Assembly: GCA_030159235.1 (NCBI GenBank)
Contig: BSBG01000002.1
Location: forward strand, 496,001-560,000
Length of the DNA stretch: 64,000 bases
Direction: 5' to 3'
Source of the DNA: Bacillus safensis
GTDB taxonomy: Bacteria > Bacillota > Bacilli > Bacillales > Bacillaceae
Positions 1-8,110 of this stretch are shown piece after piece. How positions within the stretch are numbered: position 1 is the first letter of the stretch; each line of letters opens with the position of its first letter. Below the pieces are notes generated by a model, which was given only the letters and a program-made list of their open reading frames with translations, was not told the DNA's origin and did not search any database. The position numbers and the translations under genes are program-made.

Positions 1-407
1 AGAATTTGTTTGAATGCTTTGATTCCTACAACGTTTGCAGGGTTGTGAAGTGGTGCAAGCTCTGAAAGCTGATCAATGTCATTGATGACTTCATCTGTTA
101 AAACAACAGAATCGCTGAATTTCTCTCCGCCGTGAACGACGCGGTGTCCTACGCCATCAATTTCATTAAAGTCTTTGATGATGTTAAATTCAGTTAGTTT
201 TTCAAGCAGCATTTTGACCGCTACTGCGTGATCTGGAATATCTGTGACTTCTGTTTTCTTTTCTCCGTCTACAGAAATCGTGAAGATACTGTTATCCATT
301 CCAATTCTTTCAACAAGCCCTTTTGTTAAAACAGTTTCTTCTGGCATGTCGAACAATTGGAATTTAAGAGATGAGCTTCCTGCGTTGATTGCAATAATTT
401 TGGACAT
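1..407 (-). CDS. ackA: Acetate kinase, N-terminal part (runs off window)
   Basis: Acetate kinase converts acetyl phosphate and ADP to acetate and ATP, the last step of the Pta-AckA overflow pathway in the cytoplasm. The visible N-terminus starts [16 protein letters not shown], the family signature that binds the substrate and phosphate, followed by the conserved region with GHRVVHGG. About 135 codons are visible; the rest lies beyond base 1. The ATG at 407 has AAAGGAG ahead of it. A perfect CcpA site lies about 166 bases upstream. The neighbour ytxK is upstream, as in B. subtilis. Identification is secure although the gene is incomplete here. Confidence 0.97.
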   Translation of the reverse strand, partial: MSKIIAINAGSSSLKFQLFDMPEETVLTKGLVERIGMDNSIFTISVDGEKKTEVTDIPDHAVAVKMLLEKLTEFNIIKDFNEIDGVGHRVVHGGEKFSDSVVLTDEVINDIDQLSELAPLHNPANVVGIKAFKQI

Positions 408-572
408 TACTGTCGCTCCTTTTACTCAGTTGTTATATAAGGTTTCACGTTTTTTCCGGTGCTATATTCAACCTGTTTGACGGGTCTTTTATAGTTTAAC
501 GATAAGTCCGAAAAATATCTGACTTTTTCATTTAAACATTGAAAACTTTGCATTTCAAGTGCACCTTCGAAC

Positions 573-586
573 TGTTATCGCTTACA
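573..586 (-). promoter_or_regulatory. cre site (CcpA) upstream of ackA
   Basis: Read on the minus strand the site is TGTAAGCGATAACA, which fits the cre consensus TGWAANCGNTNWCA at every fixed position. B. subtilis ackA is activated by CcpA through an upstream cre. The distance of about 166 bases to the start fits an upstream activating position. Confidence 0.85.
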
Positions 587-615
587 TCAATAAGTCGTTA
601 TTTTCTGAATAGTAA

Positions 616-641
616 AATAGCCAGAAATGATTCTGGCTATT
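616..641 (-). terminator. Stem-loop at end of ytxK
   Basis: Perfect 11-bp inverted repeat AATAGCCAGAA / TTCTGGCTATT with a 4-base loop, overlapping the ytxK stop codon. The T-rich tail on the minus strand is weak (TTTTACTATT), so termination may be partial. Confidence 0.6.
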
Positions 642-1611
642 CTTTCGTTTCTTTTTCTTCTATAAACCACTGGTCTAATTTTCTCATCACACCCACCATT
701 GCTTCTTTCTGTGAGAAAGACGGTAGATTGGCAAACAGCATCCGTTTTGGTGCTTCCAAACCTTCTTTTTTCTTTTGCATCACAAATAAGCTTTTGGCGT
801 GTTTTTTGTCCTTAAACATGGAGACCGGGAGCTGAATTAACGCATTCATATACGCATGATCTTTGATGAAATCCTTTAATTGTACGCTCTCTTTTCCTTC
901 AAACAAGTCGTTTGGAATGATGAAGAATAAGAAGCCGCCTTCTTTTGTGTATCGAAGGCTTTGTTCAATGAATAAATAATGGGCAAAGGCATGTCCTTCT
1001 TTTGCCTTTAAGTCAAAGTCCGCTGCACGCTCATCATTTGGGTAATAGCCGACTGGCAGGCTACATACAGTGACATCTGTCGGTGAGATAAGAAGCGGCT
1101 CAAGGCTGTCCTGATGGAAAAGCTCGACTTCTTTCTTTTCTAAATTCGCCTGAGCCCAAGCAATTTTAATGAGCACATCATCAATTTCAGACGCAAAGCC
1201 GCGCTTTGTTTCTGCCGTGAGGTTATTTAAAACAGCAAGCAGTAAGTTTCCTGTTCCTGCGGCCGGATCAAAGACAACAAGCTCCTTTTGTCCTTCTAAA
1301 AATTTATTGACTAAATAGCTGACAAACAGTCCAATCGTATCTGGCGTCATCTGGCGATTTGGATGGGAAATATCCTTTTGTCCTTTCAATACGGCGAGCT
1401 GAAATGCTTTACGAATCTGCTCATGATCATAAGAAGGGAAATCTGCTTTCTCTATTAAATCCTTTAATAAACCGTTTCGATCATTTACTTGGAAAAAGGC
1501 TTCTCCTGCTTCTGCCAGTGCTTCAATGTAGGAAATGTTCTGTTCCTTTTTCAATCGAATAGAAGCTGTATCGAGCAGTTCAAAAATAGTACTTACTTGA
1601 TCTTTCTGCAA
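637..1611 (-). CDS. ytxK: Class I SAM-dependent DNA-methylase-like protein YtxK
   Basis: A 324-residue protein of the N6-adenine DNA methylase fold family. An SAM-binding motif DPAAGTGNLL lies near residue 119. At the place of the catalytic NPPY motif it carries SLPVGYYPND, so the usual asparagine-proline pair is altered and methylation of DNA should not be assumed. Length and position beside ackA match B. subtilis YtxK. It has its own start with a gene-free gap to tpx. Its physiological substrate is not known to me; conserved linkage to ackA is the main context. Confidence 0.9.
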   Translation of the reverse strand: MQKDQVSTIFELLDTASIRLKKEQNISYIEALAEAGEAFFQVNDRNGLLKDLIEKADFPSYDHEQIRKAFQLAVLKGQKDISHPNRQMTPDTIGLFVSYLVNKFLEGQKELVVFDPAAGTGNLLLAVLNNLTAETKRGFASEIDDVLIKIAWAQANLEKKEVELFHQDSLEPLLISPTDVTVCSLPVGYYPNDERAADFDLKAKEGHAFAHYLFIEQSLRYTKEGGFLFFIIPNDLFEGKESVQLKDFIKDHAYMNALIQLPVSMFKDKKHAKSLFVMQKKKEGLEAPKRMLFANLPSFSQKEAMVGVMRKLDQWFIEEKETKE

Positions 1612-1657
1612 TGCTTTTCTCTCCTCGCTTTGTTAAAAGCTATATGTTTTCATTGAA

Positions 1658-1686
1658 AAGAGCCCCAGGATGAAGCCGGAGCTCTT
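1658..1686 (-). terminator. Terminator after tpx
   Basis: AAGAGC / GCTCTT stem with inner pairing. On the minus strand it is followed by TTTTC, just past the tpx stop. Confidence 0.65.
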
Positions 1687-1699
1687 GTCGATGCTGCTT

Positions 1700-2200
1700 T
1701 TATAACAGTGATTTTGCAACTTCAATGGCTTTTTCATAATTTGGGTGATTCGTTGCTTCACTTACGTATTCAGTGTAAACCACTTTTCCGTTAGGATCTA
1801 GTACGAAGACTGCGCGCGCCAATAAACGCAATTCTTTCATATATACTCCGAATGCTTCACCAAATGACATATCTCTGTGATCAGATAATGTTTCAACATT
1901 TTCAATTCCGTTTGCTCCACACCAGCGTGCTTGTGCAAATGGAAGGTCTGCACTAATCGTATAAATATTGACCGGACCTAAACCCGCTGCCTCTTCATTG
2001 AAACGTCTTGTTTGTGCGTCACACACACCTGTATCAATAGAAGGAATCACTGAGATGATCGTCACTTTTCCTGTTAAATCCGAAAGTGAAACTTCCCCTA
2101 GTGAGTTCGTTAATACCGTGAAATCTGGAGCCTGCTCGCCTACTTTCACTTCATTTCCTACAAGCGTTACAGAACTCCCTTTAAATGTGATCGATGCCAA
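1700..2200 (-). CDS. tpx: Thiol peroxidase (atypical 2-Cys peroxiredoxin)
   Basis: Tpx reduces hydrogen and alkyl hydroperoxides, recycled by thioredoxin in the cytoplasm. The peroxidatic cysteine is C60 in DTGVCDAQT and the resolving cysteine is C94 in ARWCGANG, the spacing typical of the Tpx class. Full family length of 166 residues. A good promoter lies just upstream and a stem-loop follows, so it looks monocistronic. The first ATG with a GGGAGGA ribosome site is used. Confidence 0.97.
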   Translation of the reverse strand: MASITFKGSSVTLVGNEVKVGEQAPDFTVLTNSLGEVSLSDLTGKVTIISVIPSIDTGVCDAQTRRFNEEAAGLGPVNIYTISADLPFAQARWCGANGIENVETLSDHRDMSFGEAFGVYMKELRLLARAVFVLDPNGKVVYTEYVSEATNHPNYEKAIEVAKSLL

Positions 2201-2232
2201 AACAATTCCTCCCTTATCAAATGTATGGTTCT

Positions 2233-2261
2233 ATCATAGTAGAGAAAGCAAAAAACTGCAA
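2233..2261 (-). promoter_or_regulatory. Sigma-A promoter of tpx
   Basis: TTGCAG (2256-2261), 17 bases, TATGAT (2233-2238) on the minus strand, about 33 bases upstream of the tpx start. Confidence 0.65.
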
Positions 2262-2283
2262 AGCTTAATCGTCCATTTTGAAA

Positions 2284-2313
2284 AAAAGTTAACTGCAGCG
2301 CAGCTAACTTTTT
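2284..2313 (-). terminator. Terminator after ytfJ
   Basis: AAAAAGTTA / TAACTTTTT stem with GC-rich interior. The arm overlaps the ytfJ stop codon and ends in a run of T on the minus strand. Confidence 0.7.
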
Positions 2314-2764
2314 AAAGGTCTATATCATCTAGTTTTCGTTCTTTATGACGGTGCTCCCGCTCATCCTTCTTAAACATGTGCTGAAGACGTTCAATTGCTT
2401 GAGGAGCAGAATCCAATATTTTATCAAGCAGATGTGTATGTTCATCCAAATGAAGCATTCGAACTCCGTTTGTTCCGACAATTAAGAAGGCGATTGGTGT
2501 AATGGACACACCGCCACCGCTTCCGCCGCCAAATGGAAGTCTCGGTTCTTTTCGTTCCTGTTCATCAGAACGTTTTTCTTTCTTTTGGTTCCCGTTAAAT
2601 TCACTGCCGCCAGCTGCAAATCCAAAACCAACCTTTGACACAGTGAGAATGACACTGCCGTCAGGGGTTTCGACTGGATCGCCGATGATTGTATTCACAT
2701 CTATCATTTCTTTTAAGTTTTCCATCGCTGTCTTCATGAGACCTTGGATTGGATGATCTGCCAT
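2312..2764 (-). CDS. ytfJ: Sporulation protein YtfJ (GerW family)
   Basis: A 150-residue GerW/YtfJ-family protein, a forespore-made protein linked to spore germination in Bacillus. The start MADHPIQGLMKTAMENLKEMIDVNTIIGDP and the glycine-rich LPFGGGSGGGVSI near residue 77 are typical. The C-terminus is highly charged (KKDEREHRHKERK). It sits 14 bases downstream of ytfI and probably shares its transcript. The ATG is preceded by AAGGAGGAACCC. Confidence 0.93.
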   Translation of the reverse strand: MADHPIQGLMKTAMENLKEMIDVNTIIGDPVETPDGSVILTVSKVGFGFAAGGSEFNGNQKKEKRSDEQERKEPRLPFGGGSGGGVSITPIAFLIVGTNGVRMLHLDEHTHLLDKILDSAPQAIERLQHMFKKDEREHRHKERKLDDIDL

Positions 2765-2778
2765 TTTCGGGTTCCTCC

Positions 2779-3468
2779 TTAAACAGATGATTCATTCTTC
2801 GTTGCTTGAAGAGAGGCACTTTTTCTCGCCTTTCTCCCTTTTAACCAATGGACAAGTAAACGAATGGCTGCAAGCATAGCATGTCCAATACGAAAATAAG
2901 CTATACATGTAAACTGAGTCTGTGACACATTGTGCTGAAAGGCAGGAATCACTTCATATACCGGTTTATGCTTAAAGGTGAGATGCTCCTGCATAAAGGC
3001 AAGGAGTGCTCCTTTCACTGACCACACACCACCAGCTGCTACACCTGTTAAAGCGGCGTCATGAAAGCCAATCCATGTCGACCAGTGAAATGATACGATT
3101 CTCATGTGAATGAAGAACTTGCGCATGATCCGGTTTAAATCAACAATCTCTTTTGTGATGCGCTCCATTTGATGAAGGATTTGCTTCACATCACGTTTTC
3201 CCACTTTTTTATGCATGGATTCCTTTTCGTGACTTGGCGTTTTGGCGCTTTCCATCTTCTTTTCACGAATATCAATCGTTTGATCTTCCGCATTGACCCT
3301 CACCATTGGGATCTCTTTTTTGAGTCTGACCATTCCATATAAGGTGATGACCTTCAGTGCAATATGGTCATCGTCGTTTGTATGCGAAAAGTCCAGTGAA
3401 ATGGTTACTTTCATGAAAATCAACAAGATCACAAGAAACAAAAACGCTGCGATCCAAACGTAAAGCAC
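2779..3468 (-). CDS. ytfI: DUF2953 membrane protein YtfI
   Basis: A membrane-anchored protein with one N-terminal transmembrane helix (LYVWIAAFLFLVILLIF) followed by a basic soluble region; DUF2953 family, function unknown, co-expressed with ytfJ in the forespore of B. subtilis. I place the start at GTG 3468, where GGAGG stands 11 bases upstream, giving 229 residues. A reading frame open to 3540 exists, but its upstream part overlaps a candidate promoter. GTG 3477 is an alternative but its ribosome site would be too close. It follows the strong yteJ terminator, so it needs its own promoter. Confidence 0.85.
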   Translation of the reverse strand: MLYVWIAAFLFLVILLIFMKVTISLDFSHTNDDDHIALKVITLYGMVRLKKEIPMVRVNAEDQTIDIREKKMESAKTPSHEKESMHKKVGKRDVKQILHQMERITKEIVDLNRIMRKFFIHMRIVSFHWSTWIGFHDAALTGVAAGGVWSVKGALLAFMQEHLTFKHKPVYEVIPAFQHNVSQTQFTCIAYFRIGHAMLAAIRLLVHWLKGRKARKSASLQATKNESSV

Positions 3469-3508
3469 TGTGCTCACTTCCTCCATAACAAATGATGCTT
3501 CCCCTACG

Positions 3509-3536
3509 ATTATGGCTCTCATTCTGGATTTTATAC
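3509..3536 (-). promoter_or_regulatory. Candidate sigma-F promoter of ytfI-ytfJ
   Basis: Minus strand GTATA (3532-3536), 14 bases, AGCCATAAT (3509-3517). This resembles the sigma-F pattern GYATA and GGNNANANT, with one mismatch in the -10. ytfI-ytfJ belongs to the sigma-F regulon in B. subtilis. It lies between the yteJ terminator and the ytfI start. Confidence 0.5.
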
Positions 3537-3544
3537 CCAATCAT

Positions 3545-3578
3545 AAAAAAAGAGTTCGACCGGTCCCCGGCCAAACTC
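3545..3578 (-). terminator. Strong terminator after yteJ
   Basis: GAGTTTGGCCGG / CCGGTCGAACTC stem (one non-pair) with a 3-base loop, then TTTTTTT on the minus strand. Confidence 0.9.
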
Positions 3579-3584
3579 CTCTGA

Positions 3585-4109
3585 TTATACGTTTGATTCT
3601 GTTTTTTCATATAAATGTTCATGAACGACCACCGTATCGGCGAAATAATCATGAATTCCCTGCTTTTTCGGTGAGAACCCAACGACAGCATAGAGAACAA
3701 AAATCGTATTAATGTAGCGTCCGACAATCTCTCTAAAGAAAATGACATCCCAAGCCAGCTTCTTCTCAGGCTGAAGTGAGACCACTTTAATCCCAAACAC
3801 CATCTTGCCGAGTGTTTGTTGAAAGACTTTCGTCATGATGGCGAAATAAAGGAGGAACACAATCGTTGTTGTGATGGAAAATGGAGAAAACCATCCCCCT
3901 CCCTTGGACCAGCCAAACAGACTAAAGATTGGAGAAACCGTCAAATGGTTGACACCCCAGACGACAAGCCAATCAAGAATAAACGCCCAAAATCTAATCC
4001 AAAAACCTGCAAACGCCTGTGCTTCAATTGAAGCACGCTTCACAAAGGCCGGCTTCGATTCTTCCTCTTGGCTGCGGCTTTCTCTTACTTCATCGAATGT
4101 AGAATCCAT
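3585..4109 (-). CDS. yteJ: RDD-family membrane protein YteJ
   Basis: A 174-residue RDD-domain integral membrane protein with about three hydrophobic helices; the RDD-type core begins near GFWIRFWAFILDWLVV. In B. subtilis YteJ works with SppA in resistance to antibacterial peptides and may inhibit SppA. It lies 14 bases after sppA and shares the sigma-W promoter, then ends at a strong terminator. The ATG has AAAGGAGGG ahead. Confidence 0.93.
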   Translation of the reverse strand: MDSTFDEVRESRSQEEESKPAFVKRASIEAQAFAGFWIRFWAFILDWLVVWGVNHLTVSPIFSLFGWSKGGGWFSPFSITTTIVFLLYFAIMTKVFQQTLGKMVFGIKVVSLQPEKKLAWDVIFFREIVGRYINTIFVLYAVVGFSPKKQGIHDYFADTVVVHEHLYEKTESNV

Positions 4110-4123
4110 CTATGATCCCTCCT

Positions 4124-5125
4124 TTATTTTGAATAGAGATACATCGGTTTAGACCCATTTGAGCCAGCCAGTGTTTCTTTTAAATTCAGAAAATCAATTT
4201 CGCTTTTAAAGAGTTTGCTTGCACTCATGTTGAAGAGAGAATTCCAGCCAAAGCTTTGAGAATAGCTGATCACTGTTGCTCCTTTTAAGCCTTTTTCATT
4301 TTTCTTCATCGCTTTTAATGCATCTTCATAATAGCCAAGCTCATCGACTAATCCGTTCGATTTCGCCTGTGTTCCATCATATACTCGGCCGTCAGCGATT
4401 TTCTTGACGTCCTGTTTTGACATACCGCGTCCTTCAGAGATGACTTTGACAAATCCTTCATAAGAGTTATTGACCATGCTTTGCATGATGTCACGCTCCT
4501 CTTTTGTCATATCACGGTCTGGAGACATGATGTCTTTGTATTTTCCGCTCTTAATCGTTTCATATTTAATTCCCAAGTTATCTGCGAGCTTTGAATAATT
4601 CAAACTTTGCATAATGACACCTAACGATCCTGTTAATGTTTCAGGTGAAGCAAAGATTTTCTTCGCTGGGGTTGACACATAGTAGCCGCCAGAAGCTGCC
4701 ATTGAACCCATGGATACGTAAATCGGCTTCTTCGCTTTTTTCACTTCTTCTAATTTTTTATGTATTTCAGCACTTTCATAGACACCGCCGCCAGGAGAGT
4801 TTACACGCAAGAGTACACCCTTTACAGAAGCATCCTCTTTCGCTTTATCCAGCTCCTTGAGGAATGTACGATGATCATAACCCTCTCCGCCTAATAGGCT
4901 TGATGCACCGCCGTTATCTTGAATCGTTCCATTAATCTCAAGAACAGCAATTTTACCTGCCCCGCTGCCATCCTCTAGTACCTTCTCTTCTATCTCATCC
5001 CCGAATTGATAGCTCATTTTATTATCATTGAAGCTTTCGAACAAGGCCATCGTGACACTAATCACAATAGAAAATCCGAAAACACCTAGTGCAATGATCA
5101 ACGCTACCCATCTTTTCGCATTCAT
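4124..5125 (-). CDS. sppA: Signal peptide peptidase SppA
   Basis: SppA cuts remnant signal peptides in the membrane with a Ser-Lys dyad. An N-terminal helix (residues about 6-28) anchors it. The nucleophile lies in [13 protein letters not shown], and the general-base lysine is expected in the later TIKSGKYKD segment. Family length of 333 residues. The ATG is preceded by AAAGGAGGAG. A perfect sigma-W promoter lies 35-60 bases upstream, placing the gene in the envelope-stress response, as known for B. subtilis sppA-yteJ. Confidence 0.97.
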   Translation of the reverse strand: MNAKRWVALIIALGVFGFSIVISVTMALFESFNDNKMSYQFGDEIEEKVLEDGSGAGKIAVLEINGTIQDNGGASSLLGGEGYDHRTFLKELDKAKEDASVKGVLLRVNSPGGGVYESAEIHKKLEEVKKAKKPIYVSMGSMAASGGYYVSTPAKKIFASPETLTGSLGVIMQSLNYSKLADNLGIKYETIKSGKYKDIMSPDRDMTKEERDIMQSMVNNSYEGFVKVISEGRGMSKQDVKKIADGRVYDGTQAKSNGLVDELGYYEDALKAMKKNEKGLKGATVISYSQSFGWNSLFNMSASKLFKSEIDFLNLKETLAGSNGSKPMYLYSK

Positions 5126-5159
5126 CTTCTTCTCCTCCTTTTTTGTCTCACTTCAGTCA

Positions 5160-5185
5160 TACGAATACCCACATGAAATGTTTCA
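5160..5185 (-). promoter_or_regulatory. Sigma-W promoter of sppA-yteJ
   Basis: Minus strand TGAAAC (5180-5185), exactly 16 bases, CGTA (5160-5163): a perfect extracytoplasmic-function sigma-W promoter. The -35 lies inside one arm of an ACATGAAATGT / ACATTTCATGT inverted repeat (5171-5215). The sppA-yteJ operon is a known sigma-W target. Confidence 0.9.
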
Positions 5186-5472
5186 CAGGAATTGTGGTTT
5201 TTTTACATTTCATGTAGGCATATGATAGCACCTCTCTTAAATACCGTTCAACTTTCCATTGCCTACGATGACATGTGCATGACGAAAAATTGGTTTTTTT
5301 ATCCTCTCCCTCCATCTAATAGTCTAGATATTCACCACAACGAAACACCTAAACCATTCTTTCATGAGAAAATAGCTATTCAATTATGCTCATGACTCAG
5401 CCATTTCGAATCACTTACATCGACTCATTTCTCAAAAAGGAAATGAGGTCACCAGCGGGTCTTTCTAATATT

Positions 5473-5501
5473 TTTACTTTCATATGAAAAAAGTGTAAAA
5501 T
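5473..5501 (+). promoter_or_regulatory. Sigma-A promoter of ppnKB
   Basis: TTTACT (5473-5478), 17 bases, TAAAAT (5496-5501), about 70 bases before the ppnKB start. The rest of the 5226-5472 gap shows nothing else that I can name. Confidence 0.6.
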
Positions 5502-5572
5502 GTGAGCAAGGGTTTTCATGTAAGCCCTTTATTATTGGAAATTTATTTTTGACAACAAAGGGGAGAACGTCA

Positions 5573-6376
5573 ATGACAGACAATCGCCGCAACGTATTTT
5601 TCTTTTACAAAAAAGATCATGAATTGGATGGACACATTTCTTCTCTCGAGAAGGTCGCTACCGATCAAGGCTTTCGAGTCGTCAAGCGTGCAGAGGATGC
5701 CCATATTATTGCTTCAATAGGCGGGGATGGCACATTTCTTCAAGCAGTCCGCAAAACGAACTTCCGGGATGACTGCTTGTATGTAGGGGTATCAAAATCA
5801 GAGAATACGCACCTATACTGCGATTTTTCGTTAGAGCATTTTGATAAAATGATTGATGCTATGAACACCGAACAGATTGAAGTGAGGAAATATCCGATCA
5901 TCGATGTAAGCATTGACAGTACAAACCAGTTCCATTGCTTAAATGAACTGTCGATCCGCTCCAGCATTATTAAAACATTTGTGATCGATGTGTATATAGA
6001 TGATTTCCACTTTGAAACATTTAGAGGCGATGGCATGATTATCTCCACTCCGACTGGTTCAACGGCTTACAATAAATCCGTGAGCGGCGCCGTGGTTGAT
6101 CCGATGCTTCCTTGTATGCAAGTAACAGAGCTTGCATCGCTGAACAACAACTCATATCGTACACTGGGCGCTCCTTTCATCTTAAGCAGTGACCGCAAGC
6201 TGACGCTGAAGGTGGTGCAGGATGGAAACGATCATCCAATTATCGGGCTTGATAATGAAGCGCTCGGTACAAAGCACGTCAAACAAATTGACATTGGCCT
6301 TTCAGGAAAAGTAATTAAAACGGTGAAATTAAAAGACAACTCTTACTGGGAAAAAGTAAAACGCAGATTCCTTTAA
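5573..6376 (+). CDS. ppnKB: NAD kinase (second paralogue type)
   Basis: Phosphorylates NAD to NADP in the cytoplasm. The glycine-rich GGDGTFL motif (residues 50-56) holds the catalytic aspartate D52, and the NE/S motif is NELSI (124-128). The frame is open from 5549, but ATG 5573 is chosen because AAAGGGGAG lies 7-15 bases before it and the resulting 267 residues equal B. subtilis PpnKB (YtdI). This is the last backbone gene before the accessory block. Confidence 0.95.
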   Translation: MTDNRRNVFFFYKKDHELDGHISSLEKVATDQGFRVVKRAEDAHIIASIGGDGTFLQAVRKTNFRDDCLYVGVSKSENTHLYCDFSLEHFDKMIDAMNTEQIEVRKYPIIDVSIDSTNQFHCLNELSIRSSIIKTFVIDVYIDDFHFETFRGDGMIISTPTGSTAYNKSVSGAVVDPMLPCMQVTELASLNNNSYRTLGAPFILSSDRKLTLKVVQDGNDHPIIGLDNEALGTKHVKQIDIGLSGKVIKTVKLKDNSYWEKVKRRFL

Positions 6377-6378
6377 TC

Positions 6379-6407
6379 AAAAAGCTCCTTTATGGGGCTT
6401 TTTTTTA
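6379..6407 (+). terminator. Terminator after ppnKB
   Basis: AAAGCTCC / GGGGCTTT stem with a short loop followed by eight T. Confidence 0.85.
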
Positions 6408-6433
6408 TGTCTTTTCATTCACGGTCATAGTTA

Positions 6434-6442
6434 TGGTATGAT
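6434..6442 (+). promoter_or_regulatory. Extended -10 promoter of dbpA
   Basis: TGGTATGAT: a TG dinucleotide one base before a TATGAT -10. No good -35 at 17 bases, consistent with an extended -10 promoter. Confidence 0.45.
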
Positions 6443-6476
6443 GTCACAAGTATGAATGTACGAAAAGGAGAACACG

Positions 6477-7919
6477 ATGACATTACACCATTTTGATCAA
6501 TATCCATTAAGTGATGAATTGAAACAAGCGTTAGAAGCGCTTCACTTCCATACACCTACACCCGTTCAGCACGAGACATTATCCGTTGCTTTTTCAAAGC
6601 AGGACCTAATCGTCAAATCTCAGACTGGGAGCGGCAAGACCGCAGCCTATGGCCTGCCAATTTGTGAAATGGTCGATTGGGCTGAAAATAAACCGCAAGC
6701 CCTCATCCTCGTTCCAACACGAGAACTCGCCATGCAGGTCAAACAAGACATCACAAGCCTTGGGCGATTGAAACGAATCAAAGCCGCAGCCATTTATGGA
6801 AAAGCCTCTTTTCAAGCGCAAAAAGTAGAGCTTTCACAGAAAAATCATATTGTATGCGGGACACCAGGCCGAATTTTAGATCACCTTGAGAAAGGTACTC
6901 TTTCTTTAGAAAATCTCAAATTTTTCGTGTTAGATGAAGCAGATGAAATGCTGAACATGGGATTTATCGATCAAGTCTCTTCTATTATTCAGCATCTGCC
7001 GCCAAAACGCATGTCGATGCTGTTTTCAGCGACAATGTCTGATGACATGAAGAAATTGAGCGAACAGTTTTTACAATCACCAAAAGTCATTGAAATCGCA
7101 CGTGAAGAAACGTCTGTACAGCAAATCACCCACACTGTGATTGAAACGGAAGAAGAAGCGAAATTCTCCCTACTTCAGCGGACGATCGTCATTGAAAATC
7201 CAGATAGCTGCATTATTTTCTGTAATACTCAAGACAGGGTGAATGAACTTACGATGAAGCTGGACGAATGGGATGTGCCCTGTGACAAAATTCATGGCGG
7301 CATGAGACAGGAAGACCGCTTTGCTGTCATGGATGAATTTAAAAGCGGTGAGTTCCGTTATCTAATCGCAACAGATATAGCAGCCCGGGGAATTGATGTC
7401 AGCGATATGACACATGTCATTCATTATGATCTTCCCTATGAAAAAGAGCGCTATATTCACCGGACTGGAAGAACAGGCAGAGCAGGAAAAAGCGGAAAAA
7501 CGATTGCCTTTATGACAAAGAATGCAAAGCCGCTTATTGAAGAATTAAAGCAGGATGCCGGCATTGATTTTCAGACTCAGCCTTATCCAACGAAGGAAGA
7601 AGCCGAGCAGCATGTAGAAAGTTTTGAAGAAAAGATTGAAACGCCTATTCAAAAGGAAAATAAACAGGCAGACGTTGAGAAGGATATTATGAAGCTTTAT
7701 TTTAACGGCGGGAAGAAAAAGAAGCTGCGTGCTGTTGATTTCGTTGGGACCATTGCCAAAATAGAAGGCGTTGCATTTGATGACATTGGGATTATTACAA
7801 TTCAAGACACGAAAACGTACGTAGATATTTTAAACGGAAAAGGCCCTCTTGTGCTGAATGCCATGCGCCACACAACCATTAAAGGCAAGCAGTTAAAAGT
7901 ACATGAAGCTCGTTCATAA
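6477..7919 (+). CDS. dbpA: DEAD-box RNA helicase DbpA (YxiN type)
   Basis: An ATP-dependent RNA helicase of 480 residues. Motif I is SQTGSGKT (48-55), Ia PTREL (80-84), II DEAD (153-156), III SAT (184-186), [12 protein letters not shown] near residue 330. The C-terminal ~80 residues ([23 protein letters not shown] onward) form the RNA-recognition domain that directs YxiN/DbpA to hairpin 92 of 23S rRNA during 50S assembly. ATG 6477 follows AAAGGAG; the upstream in-frame extension to 6456 lacks a ribosome site. In B. subtilis this gene is elsewhere. Confidence 0.92.
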   Translation: MTLHHFDQYPLSDELKQALEALHFHTPTPVQHETLSVAFSKQDLIVKSQTGSGKTAAYGLPICEMVDWAENKPQALILVPTRELAMQVKQDITSLGRLKRIKAAAIYGKASFQAQKVELSQKNHIVCGTPGRILDHLEKGTLSLENLKFFVLDEADEMLNMGFIDQVSSIIQHLPPKRMSMLFSATMSDDMKKLSEQFLQSPKVIEIAREETSVQQITHTVIETEEEAKFSLLQRTIVIENPDSCIIFCNTQDRVNELTMKLDEWDVPCDKIHGGMRQEDRFAVMDEFKSGEFRYLIATDIAARGIDVSDMTHVIHYDLPYEKERYIHRTGRTGRAGKSGKTIAFMTKNAKPLIEELKQDAGIDFQTQPYPTKEEAEQHVESFEEKIETPIQKENKQADVEKDIMKLYFNGGKKKKLRAVDFVGTIAKIEGVAFDDIGIITIQDTKTYVDILNGKGPLVLNAMRHTTIKGKQLKVHEARS

Positions 7920-7950
7920 AAAGTAAAGGCCATGCGCCTTTACTTTTTTA
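7918..7950 (+). terminator. Terminator after dbpA
   Basis: Perfect 13-bp stem AAAAAGTAAAGGC / GCCTTTACTTTTT with a 5-base loop and T tail. Confidence 0.9.
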
Positions 7951-8008
7951 TTTAAGTTATAAAATAAGCTCTCAAACCCTTATACCGTCAGCCCTTTCTA
8001 CGTTCAAC

Positions 8009-8022
8009 ATGACAAATGTCAT
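8009..8022 (+). promoter_or_regulatory. Candidate DesR operator
   Basis: ATGACAAATGTCAT, arms ATGACA / TGTCAT around two bases, 47-60 bases upstream of the -10 at 8069. B. subtilis DesR binds a palindromic region just upstream of the des -35; position and symmetry fit, the exact motif is inferred. Confidence 0.5.
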
Positions 8023-8068
8023 ATCGAATACATGATGGGTGCTACTATGAGCATGACACTTTTCCTTC

Positions 8069-8074
8069 TATACT
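8069..8074 (+). promoter_or_regulatory. -10 box of the des promoter
   Basis: TATACT with no recognisable -35 at 16-18 bases, as expected of a promoter that depends on an activator. Confidence 0.5.
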
Positions 8075-8110
8075 TTGAAGTAGAAAGAAACGGAAAGGAC
8101 TTGAACGTTC

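Noticed and set aside
5171-5215. ACATGAAATGT / ACATTTCATGT inverted repeat upstream of sppA as an operator or terminator
   Set aside because: One arm contains the sigma-W -35 and the loop is long; the promoter explains the conserved part, and no T tract supports termination.
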